A stretch of DNA of 64,000 nt. Source: Acridotheres tristis (taxonomy: Eukaryota > Chordata > Aves > Passeriformes > Sturnidae). The notes beneath the pieces are model-generated. The model saw only the letters and a program-made list of their open reading frames with translations, was not told the origin of the DNA and did no database searches. Location of the stretch: positions 1,799,616 through 1,863,615 of the forward strand of contig CM072919.1 in assembly GCA_037013685.1 (NCBI GenBank). The letters run 5' to 3'. Numbering within the stretch: the first letter of the stretch is position 1; each line of letters starts with the position of its first letter. Position numbers and translations under genes: made by a program. Of this stretch, positions 14,101 through 29,100 are shown piece by piece.

Positions 14101-17100
14101 TTTTGCCAACATTGTACTGATCAGCTTTGAGAGAGCGCAGAGAGGTGGTCATGGATTAACTGGGAAACCACTTCCATTGGCAGCTCGACCGCCTGCTGAG
14201 GGAAAGCAGCATTGGCACCGCTTTCCAAGGATGTGAAACAACTGACTTCAGGTATGGGTCACAATCCTGTATCCCTTTGCAACACCTATGCCTATATGAC
14301 AGGTCGTCGTCCAGACTGGAGAACATTCCTGTTCTCCTCTTTCAAAGAGGCAATCCCTTCTGGCATATGCAATCCTGCTCCAGGATGTTCTCCCTGGTGC
14401 CACTTGTCTTAGAGGTACCCATCTAAGTGCATACTCTCATCTTGGTGTGGTCTAGGCTAGGATTATTTGATAACCAAACTCAAGAATATTTAAAAGTATT
14501 TCCAGGCACTCTCCTAATCAAGTATCCAGAGCATTAGTGAAGATGAAGAGCAGTATCAGGCCACCAAACACAAACACATATTTAGGGAAGGCAGACCTAG
14601 CACTTCAACTTGGAAAAGGCTATGAAAACACCAAGACCAAGCCATGAGTGGAAAATGTGCAGAGGAGGGTACTGAGGGAGGACCCTGTGTTTTGCAGGCC
14701 TGGCAGTCACAGGGACGAGACCCGCGTGGACGCCGTGTGCACCTACAGCAAGGAGCCCTCGGCCGCGCCTCTCGACAGGGTGGGGCTGTACCACCAAGTG
14801 AGCAACAAGACCAGAGGCATCACCCAGCTGGGCCCCTACAGCCTGGACAAGGACAGCCTCTACGTCAACGGTGAGCCCCGCTCCTCCCTCGGCCTCCTCT
14901 GCTCTCCCATGGCAGCCCTGCCCCAGTGTTGCCCCTTGCCCACATCCAGCTCCTGACCCTCTGTCTCTCTCTTTTCTCAGGATACAACGAGCAGCCACTG
15001 CTTACCAGTGAGTACTTTGCAGCAGTGGGATGGGCTATCACAACACAGCCAGTGCCTCAGATTGGTCTCCTCTGGGGTAGTTGAGGCTGGAGACAAGGGC
15101 ATGAGGTCATGGGGACATGGGGAGCCTCCCTGCCATCCCCGTAGAGAGGAAAGCTGGCAAGGGACCCCTGAGTTTCCATCCAGAGACCTGACACTCTTGT
15201 TCTTTCACCTTGTCACTCCCCCTCTCTGCTTCTTGCAGCTCCCACCCTTCCAGCAACAACAACAGCTGCTGCCCTCGAGCGCTTCACCGTCAACTTCACC
15301 ATCACCAACCTCCCCTACAGTTCTGACCTGGAGAATCCTGACTCGGCCAAATTCAGAGCTACACAAAGGGTTATGAACACTCTGGTATGTGGATCAGCAC
15401 TTGGGTGATATCCTTCTTGCCATTGTGCTGATCAGCATGGAGGGAGTGCAGAGAGATGGTCATGGCTTAACTGGGAAACCTCTTCCGTTGACAGCTCGAC
15501 CGCCTGCTGAAGGAAAGCAGCATTGGCTCCGCTTTCCAAGGATGTGAAACAACTGACTTCAGGTATGGGTTAGAGCCATCGTGCCTTTGCAAGTTCATTC
15601 CTAATGAAAGGATCAGTCATGCTCATGTTCCCTGTTTTAACAAAGGCAGGACCATCCCAATATGCCCCTCTGCCCAAAGACCTTCTCACTGAAATCCATC
15701 CTTCTTAGACCTTCTCCTCACTGCCTATGATCTCATTTGAAGGTGCTATTAGTTCAGCATTGAGAAGGCTCGACGTCTGGGCCTTGATTACTTGTTCCTG
15801 AAAAGGCCCTGGGGCATTGGTGAAGGTGGAGAGTAAGAACTGAAAAACAAACAGCTGTATTTTGGCAAGACAGAGCGAGAATTCAAACAGAAAAATGGCA
15901 GCGGCAGCCTGGAAACCCACCCCTGAACGAGACAATGTGCAGAGGAGGGAGCTGAGGGAGGACCCCCCTGTGCTTTGCAGGCCTGGCAGTCACAGGGACG
16001 AGACCCGCGTGGACGCCGTGTGCACCTACAGCAAGGAGCCCTCGGCCGCACCTCTTGACAGGGTGGGGCTGTACCACCAAGTGAGCAACAAGACCAGAGG
16101 CATCACCCAGCTGGGCCCCTACAGCCTGGACAAGGACAGCCTCTACGTCAACGGTGAGCCCCGCTCCTCCCTCGGCCTCCTCTGCTCTTCCATGCCAGCC
16201 CTGCCCCAGTGCTGCCCCTTGCCCACATCCAGCTCCTGACCCTCTGTCTCTCTCTTTTCTCAGGATACAACGAGCAGCCACTGCTTACCAGTGAGTACCT
16301 TGCAGCAGTGGGATGGGCTATCACAAGACAGCCAGTGCCTCAGATTGGTCTCCTCTGGGGTAGTTGAGGCTGGAGACAAGGGCATGAGGTCATGGGGACA
16401 TGGGGAGCCTCCCTGTCATCCCCGTAGAGAGGAAAGCTGACAAGGGACCCCTGAGTTTCCATCCAGAGACCTGACACTCTTGTTCTTTCACCTTGTCACT
16501 CCCCCTCTCTGCTTCTTGCAGCTCCCAACCTTCCAGCAACAACAACAGCTGCTGCCCTCGAGCGCTTCACCGTTAACTTCACCATCACCAACCTCCCCTA
16601 CAGTTCTGACCTGGAGAATCCTGACTCGGCCAAATTCAGAGCTACACAAAGGGTTATGAACACTCTGGTATGTGGATCAGCACTTGGGTGATATCCTTCT
16701 TGCCATTGTGCTGATCAGCATGGAGGGAGTGCAGAGAGATGGTCATGGCTTAACTGGGAAACCTCTTCCGTTGACAGCTCGACCGCCTGCTGAAGGAAAG
16801 CAGCATTGGCTCCGCTTTCCAAGGATGTGAAACAACTGATTTCAGGTATGGGTTAGAGCCATCGTGCCTTTGCAAGTTCATTCCTAATGAAAGGATCAGT
16901 CATGCTCATGTTCCCTGTTTTAACAAAGGCAGGACCATCCCAATAATGCCCTTCTGCCCAAAGACCTTCTCTCTGGTATCCATCCTTCTTAGACCTTCTC
17001 CTCACTGCTTATGATCTCATCTTAAGATGCTCATAGAACAGTATTGAGAAGACACTAGGTCTGGCCTTGATTACTTGTTCCTGAAAAGATCCAGAGGCAT

Positions 17101-20100
17101 TAGTGAAGCAGGAGAGTAAGAACTGAAAAAAAAAAGAGATGTATGTTTGGAAGGCAGAGCTAGTATTCAAACAGAAAAATGGCAATGGCAGCCTGGAAAC
17201 CCAGCCCTGAAGGAGACAATGTGCAGAGGAGGGAGCTGAGGGAGGACCTCCCTGTGTTTTGCAGGCCTGGCAGTCACAGGGACGAGACCCGCGTGGACGC
17301 CGTGTGCACCTACAGCAAGGAGCCCTCGGCCGCGCCTCTCGACAGGGTGGGGCTGTACCACCAAGTGAGCAACAAGACCAGAGGCATCACCCAGCTGGGC
17401 CCCTACAGCCTGGACAAGGACAGCCTCTACGTCAACGGTGAGCTCCGCTCCTCCCTCGGCCTCCTCTGCTCTCCCATGGCAGCCCTGCCCCAGTGCTGCC
17501 TCTTGCCCACATCCAGCTCCTGACCCTCTGTCTCTCTCTTTTCTCAGGATACAACGAGCAGCCACTGCTGACCAGTGAGTACCTTGCAGCTGTGGCATCG
17601 CAACACAAAACTGCAAGTGCCTGACACTGGGCCTGTTTAGGATGGTGGGTGTCGGGGGCTGGGGCCACAGGACCATGGGGATCTGGAGATACTCACAGCC
17701 TTGACCATTAACAGGAAGGCTCCTAGGAGACCACTTCTGTCATTCGACCAGGGCTGTAACAATCAAGATTTTACCATTTGTAATCACACATCTGTGCTTC
17801 TTTCAGCTCCAGCCCATCCATCAACGACACCTGCTTCCTTTGAGCATTTCACCGTCAACTTCACCATCACCAACCTCCCTTACACCTACAACCTGGAGAA
17901 TCCTGACTCGGCCAGTTTCAGGGCTACTCAGAGAGTTATGAATACCCTGGTAAGTGGACAAGCACTGGGAAATTGTCCTGCCCTCGTTGGGATGTCTGAA
18001 CTTGCACAGTGTGCAGTGAGGTGGCCACGCCCTAACTGGGGAAACCTTTTCTCTTGGCAGCTCGACCGCCTGCTGAAGGAAAGCAGCATTGGCCCTGTTT
18101 TCCAAGGATGTGAGACAAAAGACTTCAGGTAAGAGTGGCCCTCCAATGTGCCTTGGCAGTGCCCTTGCTTACTTATGATGATCAGTCTTGGTCCTGTTTT
18201 CCTCTTATATGGAGCAAGGACATTCTGTATTCTCCCCAGGATTTCTTTCTGTCGCAGCTTTCTATTAAATCACAACCTGAGTTGCTGTACTCTCCCCTAC
18301 TCGGGTGGTTAAGGCCTAATCTCAAGTTGACTTGAAAGTCTTTCCAGGCTCGCTCTTTCATGCACATGTCCAGACCCTGTTTAAATCTAAAGCAGAGTGT
18401 CCAGACAACAAGGACACAGACTTAAATTTCGGGCAGTCAAAGATTACATTGCCATTTCACAACGAACATGGCTATTCCAAGACTCAGGCTAGAAAGGAAA
18501 ACATGCAGAGGAGGGAGCTGATGGAGGACTTCCCTGTGTTTTGCAGGCCAGGCAGTCACAGGGACGAGACCCGCGTGGACGCCGTGTGCACCTACAGCAA
18601 GGAGCCCTCGGCCACGCCTCTCGACAGGGTGGGGCTGTACCACCAAGTGAGCAACAAGACCAGAGGCATCACCCAGCTGGGCCCCTACAGCCTGGACAAG
18701 GACAGCCTCTACGTCAACGGTGAGCCCCGCTCCTCCCTCGGCCTCCTCTGCTCTCCCATGGCAGCCCTGCCCCAGTGCTGCCCCTTGACCACATCCAGCT
18801 CCTGACCCTCTGTCTCTCTCTTTTCTCAGGATACAACGAGCAGCCACTGCTGACCAGTGAGTACCTTGCAGCAGTGGGATGGGCTATCACAACACAGCCA
18901 GTGCCTCAGATTGGTCTCCTCTGGGGTAGTTGAGGATGGGGACTGGGGCATGAGGTCATGGGGAACCTCCCTGCCATACCCGTAGAGAGGAAAGCTGGCA
19001 AGGGACCCCTGAGTTTCCATCCAGAGACCTGACACTCTTGTTCTTTCACCTTGTCACTCCCCCTCTCTGCTTCTTGCAGCTCCCACCCTTCCAACAACAA
19101 CAACAGCTGCTGCCCTCGAGCGCTTCACCGTCAACTTCACCATCACCAACCTCCCCTACAGTTCTGACCTGGAGAATCCTGACTCGGCCAAATTCAGAGC
19201 TACACGAAGAGTTATGAACACACTGGTATGTGGATCAGCAGTTGGCCATTTTCTTGTCCCCATTGTGCTGATCAGCATGGAGGGAGTGCAGAGAGATGGT
19301 CATGGCTTAACTGGGAAACCTCTTCCCTTGGCAGCTCGACCGCCTGCTGAAGGAAAGCAGCATTGGCTCCGCTTTCCAAGGATGTGAAACAACTGACTTC
19401 AGGTATGGGTTAGAGCCATCGTGCCTTTGCAAGTTCATTCCTAATGAAAGGATCAGTCATGCTCATGTTCCCTGTTTTAACAAAGGCAGGACCATCCCAA
19501 TATGCCCCTCTGCCCAAAGACCTTCTCACTGATATCCATCCTTCTTAGACCTTCTCCTCACTGCCTATGATCTCATTTGAAGGTGCTCTTAGTTCCGCAT
19601 TGAGAAGGCTCGACGTCTGGGCCTTGATTACTTGTTCCTGAAAAGGCCCTGGGGCTTTAGTGAAGGTGAAGAGTAAGAACTGAAAAACAAACAGCTGTAT
19701 TTTGGCAAGACAGAGCTAGAATTCAAACAGAAAAATGGCAGCGGCAGCCTGGAAACCCACCCCTGAAGGAGACAATGTGCAGAGGAGGGAGCTGATGGAG
19801 GACCTCCCTGTGTTTTGCAGGCCTGGCAGTCACAGGGACGAGACCCGCGTGGACGCCGTGTGCACCTACAGCAAGGAGCCCTCGGCCGCGCCTCTCGACA
19901 GGGTGGGGCTGTACCACCAAGTGAGCAACAAGACCAGAGGCATCACCCAGCTGGGCCCCTACAGCCTGGACAAGGACAGCCTCTACGTCAACGGTGAGCC
20001 CCGCTCCTCCCTCGGCCTCCTCTGCTCTCCCATGGCAGCCCTGCCCCAGTGCTGCCCCTTGCCCACATCCAGCTCCTGACCCTCTGTCTCTCTCTTTTCT

Positions 20101-23100
20101 CAGGATACAACGAGCAGCCACTGCTGACCAGTGAGTACCTTGCAGCTGTGGGATCGCATGAGGAGCCAGCAAGTGCTCTCCATTGTTCTTCTTTAGAAAA
20201 GAGGGGGATAGATGCTGGGGCTTGAGATCCTGGGGACTTGGGGAACATTTGAGTCTTCTCCCTGGAGAACAGGGATGACAGGAGACCTCTGCACTCATCC
20301 AGACAGAGCTGGAACAACTAAGATTTTCCAATCTGCAATTCCTAACCTTTGCTTCTTCCAGCTCCCAGCCATCCAACAACAACATCTGCCATCCTTGAGC
20401 GTTTCACTGTCAACTTCACCATCACCAACCTCCGCTACACTTCTGACCTCGAGAACGCTGACTCAGCCAAGTTCAGAGCTACACGAAGGGTTATGAACAT
20501 GATGGTAAGTGGATCAACACTTGCACATGGTCTTGCCCTCACTGTACTGATCAGCTGGGAAGCATTGCAGAGATCTGGCCTTGGATTAATTGTGTAACCT
20601 CTTCCCTTGGCAGCTCGACCGCCTGCTGAAGGAAAGCAGCATTGCCCCTCTTTTCCATGGATGTGAAACAACTGATTTCAGGTAAGAGTAACAGCCCAGT
20701 GTCCCTTTGCAAGGCCCATGCTCACATAACAGGTCTGTGCCTGGCCAAGAGGACACTCCCGTTCCCCTCCTTCACAGAGGAAGGCCCTTCTGGCTAATGC
20801 CATACTGCTCCAGGATGTTCTCCGTGATGCCCCTTCCTCTTAGAGCTCCCCCTCTAAGCCTGTACTCTCATCTTGGCGTGGTCTAGGCTAGGATTATTCG
20901 GTAACCAAAATCAAGAATATTTTAAAGTATTTGCAGGCACTCTCCTTAATCAAGTGTCCTTGAGTACTAGTGAAGATGAAGAGTAGTATCTGTCCACCAA
21001 ACACACACATATTTTAGGAAGGCAGACCTAGCATTTCAAATTGGAAATGGCTATGTGTTGGGAAGGATGGATTAAGGAAACCTTATAAATACGAGTGCCT
21101 AGTAAAAGACTTTGAGAATATGGAAAATATAAGCGAAATAGAAATGATAGCAATTTTCGACTGTGTGGCTGAAGGCAACTGAATGCCTGAAGGCCCCTTT
21201 GTTTAGATAATGTTAGATGCTGCCAATACCAAGAAGCAAACAGACATCCTCCCTAGGCATGGCAGGAAGGGTCCCAGATAAAATTTAGAGATAAGAAAAG
21301 CAGTAAAACATGGTAATATAGTGATTCCTATAGGTTACATGCAAATCTTAGAGAATTTGTATCTTGTATTAGATTGGTTAGTGGAAATTAGAATATTCAA
21401 CATAGAAGAAGATTTAAAGTATTGTAAAGGGGAAAATCTCTCTCTTATGCTCCTACTCTCTTTGTTCTTACTTTCTTAAGATCTCTTCTTTTACTCTCAC
21501 TCTATCCCTCTCTCTCTGCCGTGCTCTGAGCTGTGGCTGCAGTTCCTAGCAGGGCCTTATATAAACCCTCGCCCTATGAAATAAACTGTAAACTTTAAGA
21601 CCAGAATAAAGAGAGCGCCTGAGTTTGTCCCGACCGTGCCAAGGCAGCATTTCCTACAGCTATGAAAGCACCAAGAGCCAGCCATGAGTGGACAATGTGC
21701 ACAGGAGGGAGCTAATGGAGGACCTCCCTGTGTTTTGCAGGCCTGGCAGTCACAGGGACGAGACCCGCGTGGACGCCGTGTGCACCTACAGCAAGGAGCC
21801 CTCGGCCGCGCCTCTCGACAGGGTGGGGCTGTACCACCAAGTGAGCAACAAGACCAGAGGCATCACCCAGCTGGGCCCCTACAGCCTGGACAAGGACAGC
21901 CTCTACGTCAACGGTGAGCCCCGCTCCTCCCTCGGCCTCCTCTGCTCTCCCATGCCAGCCCTGCCCCAGTGCTGCCCCTTGCCCACATCCAGCTCCTGAC
22001 CCTCTGTCTCTCTCTTTTCTCAGGATACAACGAGCAGCCACTGCTGACCAGTGAGTACCTTGCAGCTGTGGGATTGCACGAGGAGCCAGCAAGTGCTCTC
22101 CATTGTTCTTCTTTAGAAAAGAGGGGGATAGATGCTGGGGCTTGAGATCCTGGGGACTTGGGGAACATTTGAGTCTTCTCCCTGGAGAACAGGGATGACA
22201 GGAGACCTCTGCACTCATCCAGACAGAGCTGGAACAACTAAGATTTTCCAATCTGCAATTCCTAACCTTTGCTTCTTCCAGCTCCCAGCCATCCAACAAC
22301 AACATCTGCCATCCTTGAGCGTTTCACTGTCAACTTCACCATCACCAACCTCCGCTACACTTCTGACCTCGAGAACGCTGACTCAGCCAAGTTCAGAGCT
22401 ACACGAAGGGTTATGAACATGATGGTAAGTGGATCAACACTTGCACATGGTCTTGCCCTCACTGTACTGATCAGCTGGGAAGCATTGCAGAGATCTGGCC
22501 TTGGATTAATTGTGTAACCTCTTCCCTTGGCAGCTCGACCGCCTGCTGAAGGAAAGCAGCATTGCCCCTCTTTTCCATGGATGTGAAACAACTGATTTCA
22601 GGTAAGAGTAACAGCCCAGTGTCCCTTTGCAAGGCCCATGCTCACATAACAGGTCTGTGCCTGGCCAAGAGGACACTCCCGTTCCCCTCCTTCACAGAGG
22701 AAGGCCCTTCTGGCTAATGCCATACTGCTCCAGGATGTTCTCCGTGATGCCCCTTCCTCTTAGAGCTCCCCCTCTAAGCCTGTACTCTCATCTTGGCGTG
22801 GTCTAGGCTAGGATTATTCGGTAACCAAAATCAAGAATATTTTAAAGTATTTGCAGGCACTCTCCTTAATCAAGTGTCCTTGAGTACTAGTGAAGATGAA
22901 GAGTAGTATCTGTCCACCAAACACACACATATTTTAGGAAGGCAGACCTAGCATTTCAAATTGGAAATGGCTATGTGTTGGGAAGGATGGATTAAGGAAA
23001 CCTTATAAATACGAGTGCCTAGTAAAAGACTTTGAGAATATGGAAAATATAAGCGAAATAGAAATGATAGCAATTTTCGACTGTGTGGCTGAAGGCAACT

Positions 23101-26100
23101 GAATGCCTGAAGGCCCCTTTGTTTAGATAATGTTAGATGCTGCCAATACCAAGAAGCAAACAGACATCCTCCCTAGGCATGGCAGGAAGGGTCCCAGATA
23201 AAATTTAGAGATAAGAAAAGCAGTAAAACATGGTAATATAGTGATTCCTATAGGTTACATGCAAATCTTAGAGAATTTGTATCTTGTATTAGATTGGTTA
23301 GTGGAAATTAGAATATTCAACATAGAAGAAGATTTAAAGTATTGTAAAGGGGAAAATCTCTCTCTTATGCTCCTACTCTCTTTGTTCTTACTTTCTTAAG
23401 ATCTCTTCTTTTACTCTCACTCTATCCCTCTCTCTCTGCCGTGCTCTGAGCTGTGGCTGCAGTTCCTAGCAGGGCCTTATATAAACCCTCGCCCTATGAA
23501 ATAAACTGTAAACTTTAAGACCAGAATAAAGAGAGCGCCTGAGTTTGTCCCGACCGTGCCAAGGCAGCATTTCCTACAGCTATGAAAGCACCAAGAGCCA
23601 GCCATGAGTGGACAATGTGCACAGGAGGGAGCTAATGGAGGATCCCCCTGTGTTTTGCAGGCCTGGCAGTCACAGGGACGAGACCCGCGTGGACGCCGTG
23701 TGCACCTACAGCAAGGAGCCCTCGGCCGCGCCTCTCGACAGGGTGGGGCTGTACCACCAAGTGAGCAACAAGACCAGAGGCATCACCCAGCTGGGCCCCT
23801 ACAGCCTGGACAAGGACAGCCTCTACGTCAACGGTGAGCCCTGCTCCTCCCTCGGCCTCCTCTGCTCTCCCATGGCAGCCCTGCCCCAGTGCTGCCCCTT
23901 GCCCACATCCAGCTCCTGACCCTCTGTCTCTCTCTTTTCTCAGGATACAACGAGCAGCCACTGATGACCAGTGAGTACCTTGCAGCTGTGGGATTGCACG
24001 AGGAGCCAGCAAGTGCTCTCCATTGTTCTTCTTTAGAAAAGAGGGGGATAGATGCTGGGGCTTGAGATCCTCGGGACTTGGGAACATTTGAGTCTTCTTC
24101 CTGGAGAGCAGGGATGACAGGAGACCTCTGCACTCATCCAGACAGGGCTGGAATAACTAAGGTTTTCCAATTTGTAATTCCTAATCTTTGCTTCTTCCAG
24201 CTCCCAGCCATCCAACAACAACATCAGCCACCCCTGAGCGTTTCACTGTCAACTTCACCATCACCAACCTCCGCTACACTTCTGACCTCGAGAATGCTGA
24301 CTCAGCCAAGTTCAGATCTACACGAAGGGTTATGAACATGTTGGTAAGTTGAACACCACTGATCCACATCCTTTATCTATTTGATTGCATCATCTTTGAA
24401 GCAGTGCAGACAACTGCACAGGGCTTAATTGTGTAACCTCTTCCCTTGGCAGCTCGACCGCCTGCTGAAGGAAAGCAGTATTGGCCCTCTTTTCCATGGA
24501 TGTGAAACAACTGATTTCAGGTAAGAGTAACAGCCCAGTGTCCCTTTGCAAGGCCCGTGCACATCTGGCATGTCTGGGTCTGGTCTTAGAACACTCCTGT
24601 TCACTTTCACGGAGAGAGGTCATTCATGCTAATGCCATCCAACTCCAGGATGTTCTCCCTGATGCCCCTTCCTCTTAGAGTTCCTCCTCTAAGCCTGTAC
24701 TCTCATCTTGGCGTAGTCTACGCTGGGATTTTTTGGTAACCCAATTTAAGAATATTTTAAAGTCTTTCCAGGTACTCTCTTTAACCAATTGTCCTTCAAT
24801 CAAGTGGCATTAGTGAAGATGAAGAGCAGTGTCAGATCACCAAACACACACACATATAGTTGGAAGGCAGACCTAGCACTTCACCTTGGAAATGGTTATG
24901 AAAGCACCAAGAGCCAGCCATGAGTGGACAATGTGCACAGGAGGGAGCTGATGGAGGACTTCCCTGTGTTTTGCAGGCCTGGCAGTCACAGGGACGAGAC
25001 CCGCGTGGACGCCGTGTGCACCTACAGCAAGGAGCCCTCGGCCGCGCCTCTCGACAGGGTGGGGCTGTACCACCAAGTGAGCAACAAGACCAGAGGCATC
25101 ACCCAGCTGGGCCCCTACAGCCTGGACAAGGACAGCCTCTACGTCAACGGTGAGCCCTGCTCCTCCCTCGGCCTCCTCTGCTCTCCCATGGCAGCCCTGC
25201 CCCAGTGCTGCCCCTTGCCCACATCCAGCTCCTGACCCTCTGTCTCTCTCTTTTCTCAGGATACAACGAGCAGCCAGTGCTGACCAGTGAGTACCTTGCA
25301 GCTGTGGGATTGCACGAGGAGCCAGCAAGTGCTCTCCATTGTTCTTCTTTAGAAAAGAGGGGGGATAGGGGCTGGGGCTTGAGATCCTGGGGACTTGGGG
25401 AACATTTGAGTCTTCTCCCTGGAGAACAGGGATGACAGGAGACCTCTGCACTCATCCAGACAGAGCTGGAACAACTAAGATTTTCCAATCTGCAATTCCT
25501 AACCTTTGCTTCTTCCAGCTCCCAGCCATCCAACAACAACATCAGCCACCCTTGAGCGTTTCACTGTCAACTTCACCATCACCAACCTCCGCTACACTTC
25601 TGACCTCGAGAATGCTGACTCAGCCAAGTTCAGATCTACACGAAGGGTTATGAACATGATGGTAAGTGGATCAACACTTGCACATGGTCTTGCCCTCACT
25701 GTACTGATCAGCTGGGAAGCATTGCAGAGATCTGGCCATGGCTTAATTGTGAAACCTCTTCCCTTGGCAGCTCGACCGCCTGCTGAAGGAAAGCAGCATT
25801 GCCCCTCTTTTCCATGGATGTGAAACAACTGATTTCAGGTATGGGTAACAGCCCAGTGTCCCTTTAGAAGGCCCATGCTCACATAACAGGTCTGTACCTG
25901 GCCAACAGGACACTCCTGTTCCCCTCCTTCACAGAGGCAGGCCCTTCTGGCTAATGCCATACTGCTCCAGGATGTTCTCCGTGATGCCCCTTCCTCTTAG
26001 AGCTCCCCCTCTAAGCCTGTACTCTCATCTTGGCGTGGTCTAGGCTAGGATTATTCGGTAACCAAAATCAAGAATATTTTAAATTATTGACATGCACTCT

Positions 26101-29100
26101 TCTTAATCAAGTGTCCTTGAGTACTAGTGAAGATGAAGAGTAGTATCTGTCCACCAAACACACACAGATATTTTAGGAAGGCAGACCTAGCATTTCAAAT
26201 TGGAAATGGCTATGTGTTAAGAAGGATGGATTAAGGAAACCTTATAAATACGAGTGCCCAGTAAAAGACTTTGAGAATATGGAAAATATAAGCGAAATAG
26301 AAATGATAGCAATTTTCGACTGTGTGGCTGAAAGCAACTGAATGCCTGAAGGCCCCTTTGTTTAGATAATGTTAGATGCTGCCAATACCAAGAAGCAAAC
26401 AGACATCCTCCCTAGGCATGGCAGGAAGGGTCCCAGATAAAATTTAGAGATAAGAAAAGCAGTAAAACACGGTAATATAGTGATTCCTATAGGTTACATG
26501 CAAATCTTAGAGAATTTGTATCTTGTATTAGATTGGTTAGTGGAAATTAGAATATTCAACATAGAAGAAGATTTAAAGTATTGTAAAGGGGAAAATCTCT
26601 CTCTTATGCTCCTACTCTCTTCGTTCTTACTTTCTTAAGATCTCTTCTTTTACTCTCACTCTATCCCTCTCACTCTGCCGTGCTCTGAGCTGCGGCTGCA
26701 GTTCCTACCAGGGCCTTATATAAACCCACGCCCTACGAAATAAACTGTAAACTTTAAGACCAGAATAAAGAGAGTGCCTGAGTTTGTCCCGACCGTGCCA
26801 AGGCAGCATTTCCTACAGCTATGAAAGCACCAAGAGCCAGCCATGAGTGGACAATGTGCACAGGAGGGAGCTGATGGAGGACTTCCCTGTGTTTTGCAGG
26901 CCTGGCAGTCACAGGGACGAGACCCGCGTGGACGCCGTGTGCACCTACAGCAAGGAGCCCTCGGCCGCGCCTCTCGACAGGGTGGGGCTGTACCACCAAG
27001 TGAGCAACAAGACCAGAGGCATCACCCAGCTGGGCCCCTACAGCCTGGACAAGGACAGCCTCTACGTCAACGGTGAGCCCCGCTCCTCCCTCGGCCCCCT
27101 CTGCTCTCCCATGGCAGCCCTGCCCCAGTGCTGCCCCTTGCCCACATCCAGCTCCTGACCCTCTGTCTCTCTCTTTTCTCAGGATACAACGAGCAGCCAG
27201 TGCTGACCAGTGAGTACCTTGCAGCTGTGGGATTGCACGAGGAGCCAGCAAGTGCTCTCCATTGTTCTTCTTTAGAAAAGAGGGGGATAGGGGCTGGGGC
27301 ATGAGATCCTGGGGACTTGGGGAACATTTGAGTCTTCTTCCCGGAGAGCAGGGATGACAGGAGACCTCTGCACTCATCCAGACAGGGCTGGAATAACTAA
27401 GGCTTTCCAATTTGTAATTCCTAATCTTTGCTTCTTCCAGCTCCCAGCCATCCAACAACAACATCAGCCACCCTTGAGCGTTTCACTGTCAACTTCACCA
27501 TCACCAACCTCCGCTACACTTCTGACCTCGAGAATGCTGACTCAGCCAAGTTCAGATCTACACGAAGGGTTATGAACATGATGGTAAGTTGAACACCACG
27601 GATCCACATCCTTTATCTATTTGATTGCATCATCTTTGAAGCAGTGCAGACAACTGCACAGGGCTTAATTGTGAAACCTCTTCCCTTGGCAGCTCGACCG
27701 CCTGCTGAAGGAAAGCAGTATTGGCCCTCTTTTCCATGGATGTGAAACAACTGATTTCAGGTAAGAGTAACAGCCCAGTGTCCCTTTGCAAGGCCCGTGC
27801 ACATCTGGCATGTCTGGGTCTGGTCTTAGAACACTCCTGTTCACTTTCACGGAGAGAGGTCATTCATGCTAATGCCATCCAGCTCCAGGATGTTCTCCCT
27901 GATGCCCCTTCCTCTTAGAGTTCCTCCTCTAAGCCTGTACTCTCATCTTGGCGTAGTCTACGCTGGGATTTTTTGGTAACCCAATTTAAGAATATTTTAA
28001 AGTCTTTCCAGGTACTCTCTTTAACCAATTGTCCTTCAATCAAGTGGCATTAGTGAAGATGAAGAGCAGTGTCAGATCACCAAACACACACACATATAGT
28101 TGGAAGGCAGACCTAGCACTTCACCTTGGAAATGGTTATGAAAGCACCAAGAGCCAGCCATGAGTGGACAATGTGCACAGGAGGGAGCTGATGGAGGACT
28201 TCCCTGTGTTTTGCAGGCCTGGCAGTCACAGGGACGAGACCCGCGTGGACGCCGTGTGCACCTACAGCAAGGAGCCCTCGGCCGCGCCTCTCGACAGGGT
28301 GGGGCTGTACCACCAAGTGAGCAACAAGACCAGAGGCATCACCCAGCTGGGCCCCTACAGCCTGGACAAGGACAGCCTCTACGTCAACGGTGAGCCCCGC
28401 TCCTCCCTCGGCCTCCTCTGCTCTCCCATGCCAGCCCTGCCCCAGTGCTGCCCCTTGCCCACATCCAGCTCCTGACCCTCTGTCTCTCTCTTTTCTCAGG
28501 ATACAACGAGCAGCCACTGCTGACCAGTGAGTACCTTGCAGCTGTGGGATTGCACGAGGAGCCAGCAAGTGCTCTCCATTGTTCTTCTTTAGAAAAGAGG
28601 GGGATAGGGGCTGGGGCTTGAGATCCTGGGGACTTGGGGAACAGTTGAGTCTTCTCCCTGGAGAACAGGGATGACAGGAGACCTCTGCACTCATCCAGAC
28701 AGAGCTGGAACAACTAAGGTTTTCCAATTTGTAATTCCTAACCTTTGCTTCTTCCAGCTCCCAGCCATCCAACAACATCAGCCACCCTTGAGCGTTTCAC
28801 TGTCAACTTCACCATCACCAACCTCCGCTACACTTCTGACCTCAAGAACGCTGACTCAGCCAAGTTCAGATCTACACGAAGGGTTATGAACATGATGGTA
28901 AGTGGATCAACACTTGCACATGGTCTTGCCCTCACTGTACTGATCAGCTGGGAAGCATTGCAGAGATCTGGCCTTGGCTTAATTGTGTAACCTCTTCCCT
29001 TGGCAGCTCGACCGCCTGCTGAAGGAAAGCAGGATTGCCCCTCTTTTCCATGGATGTGAAACAACTGATTTCAGGTAAGAGTAACAGCCCAGTGTCCCTT

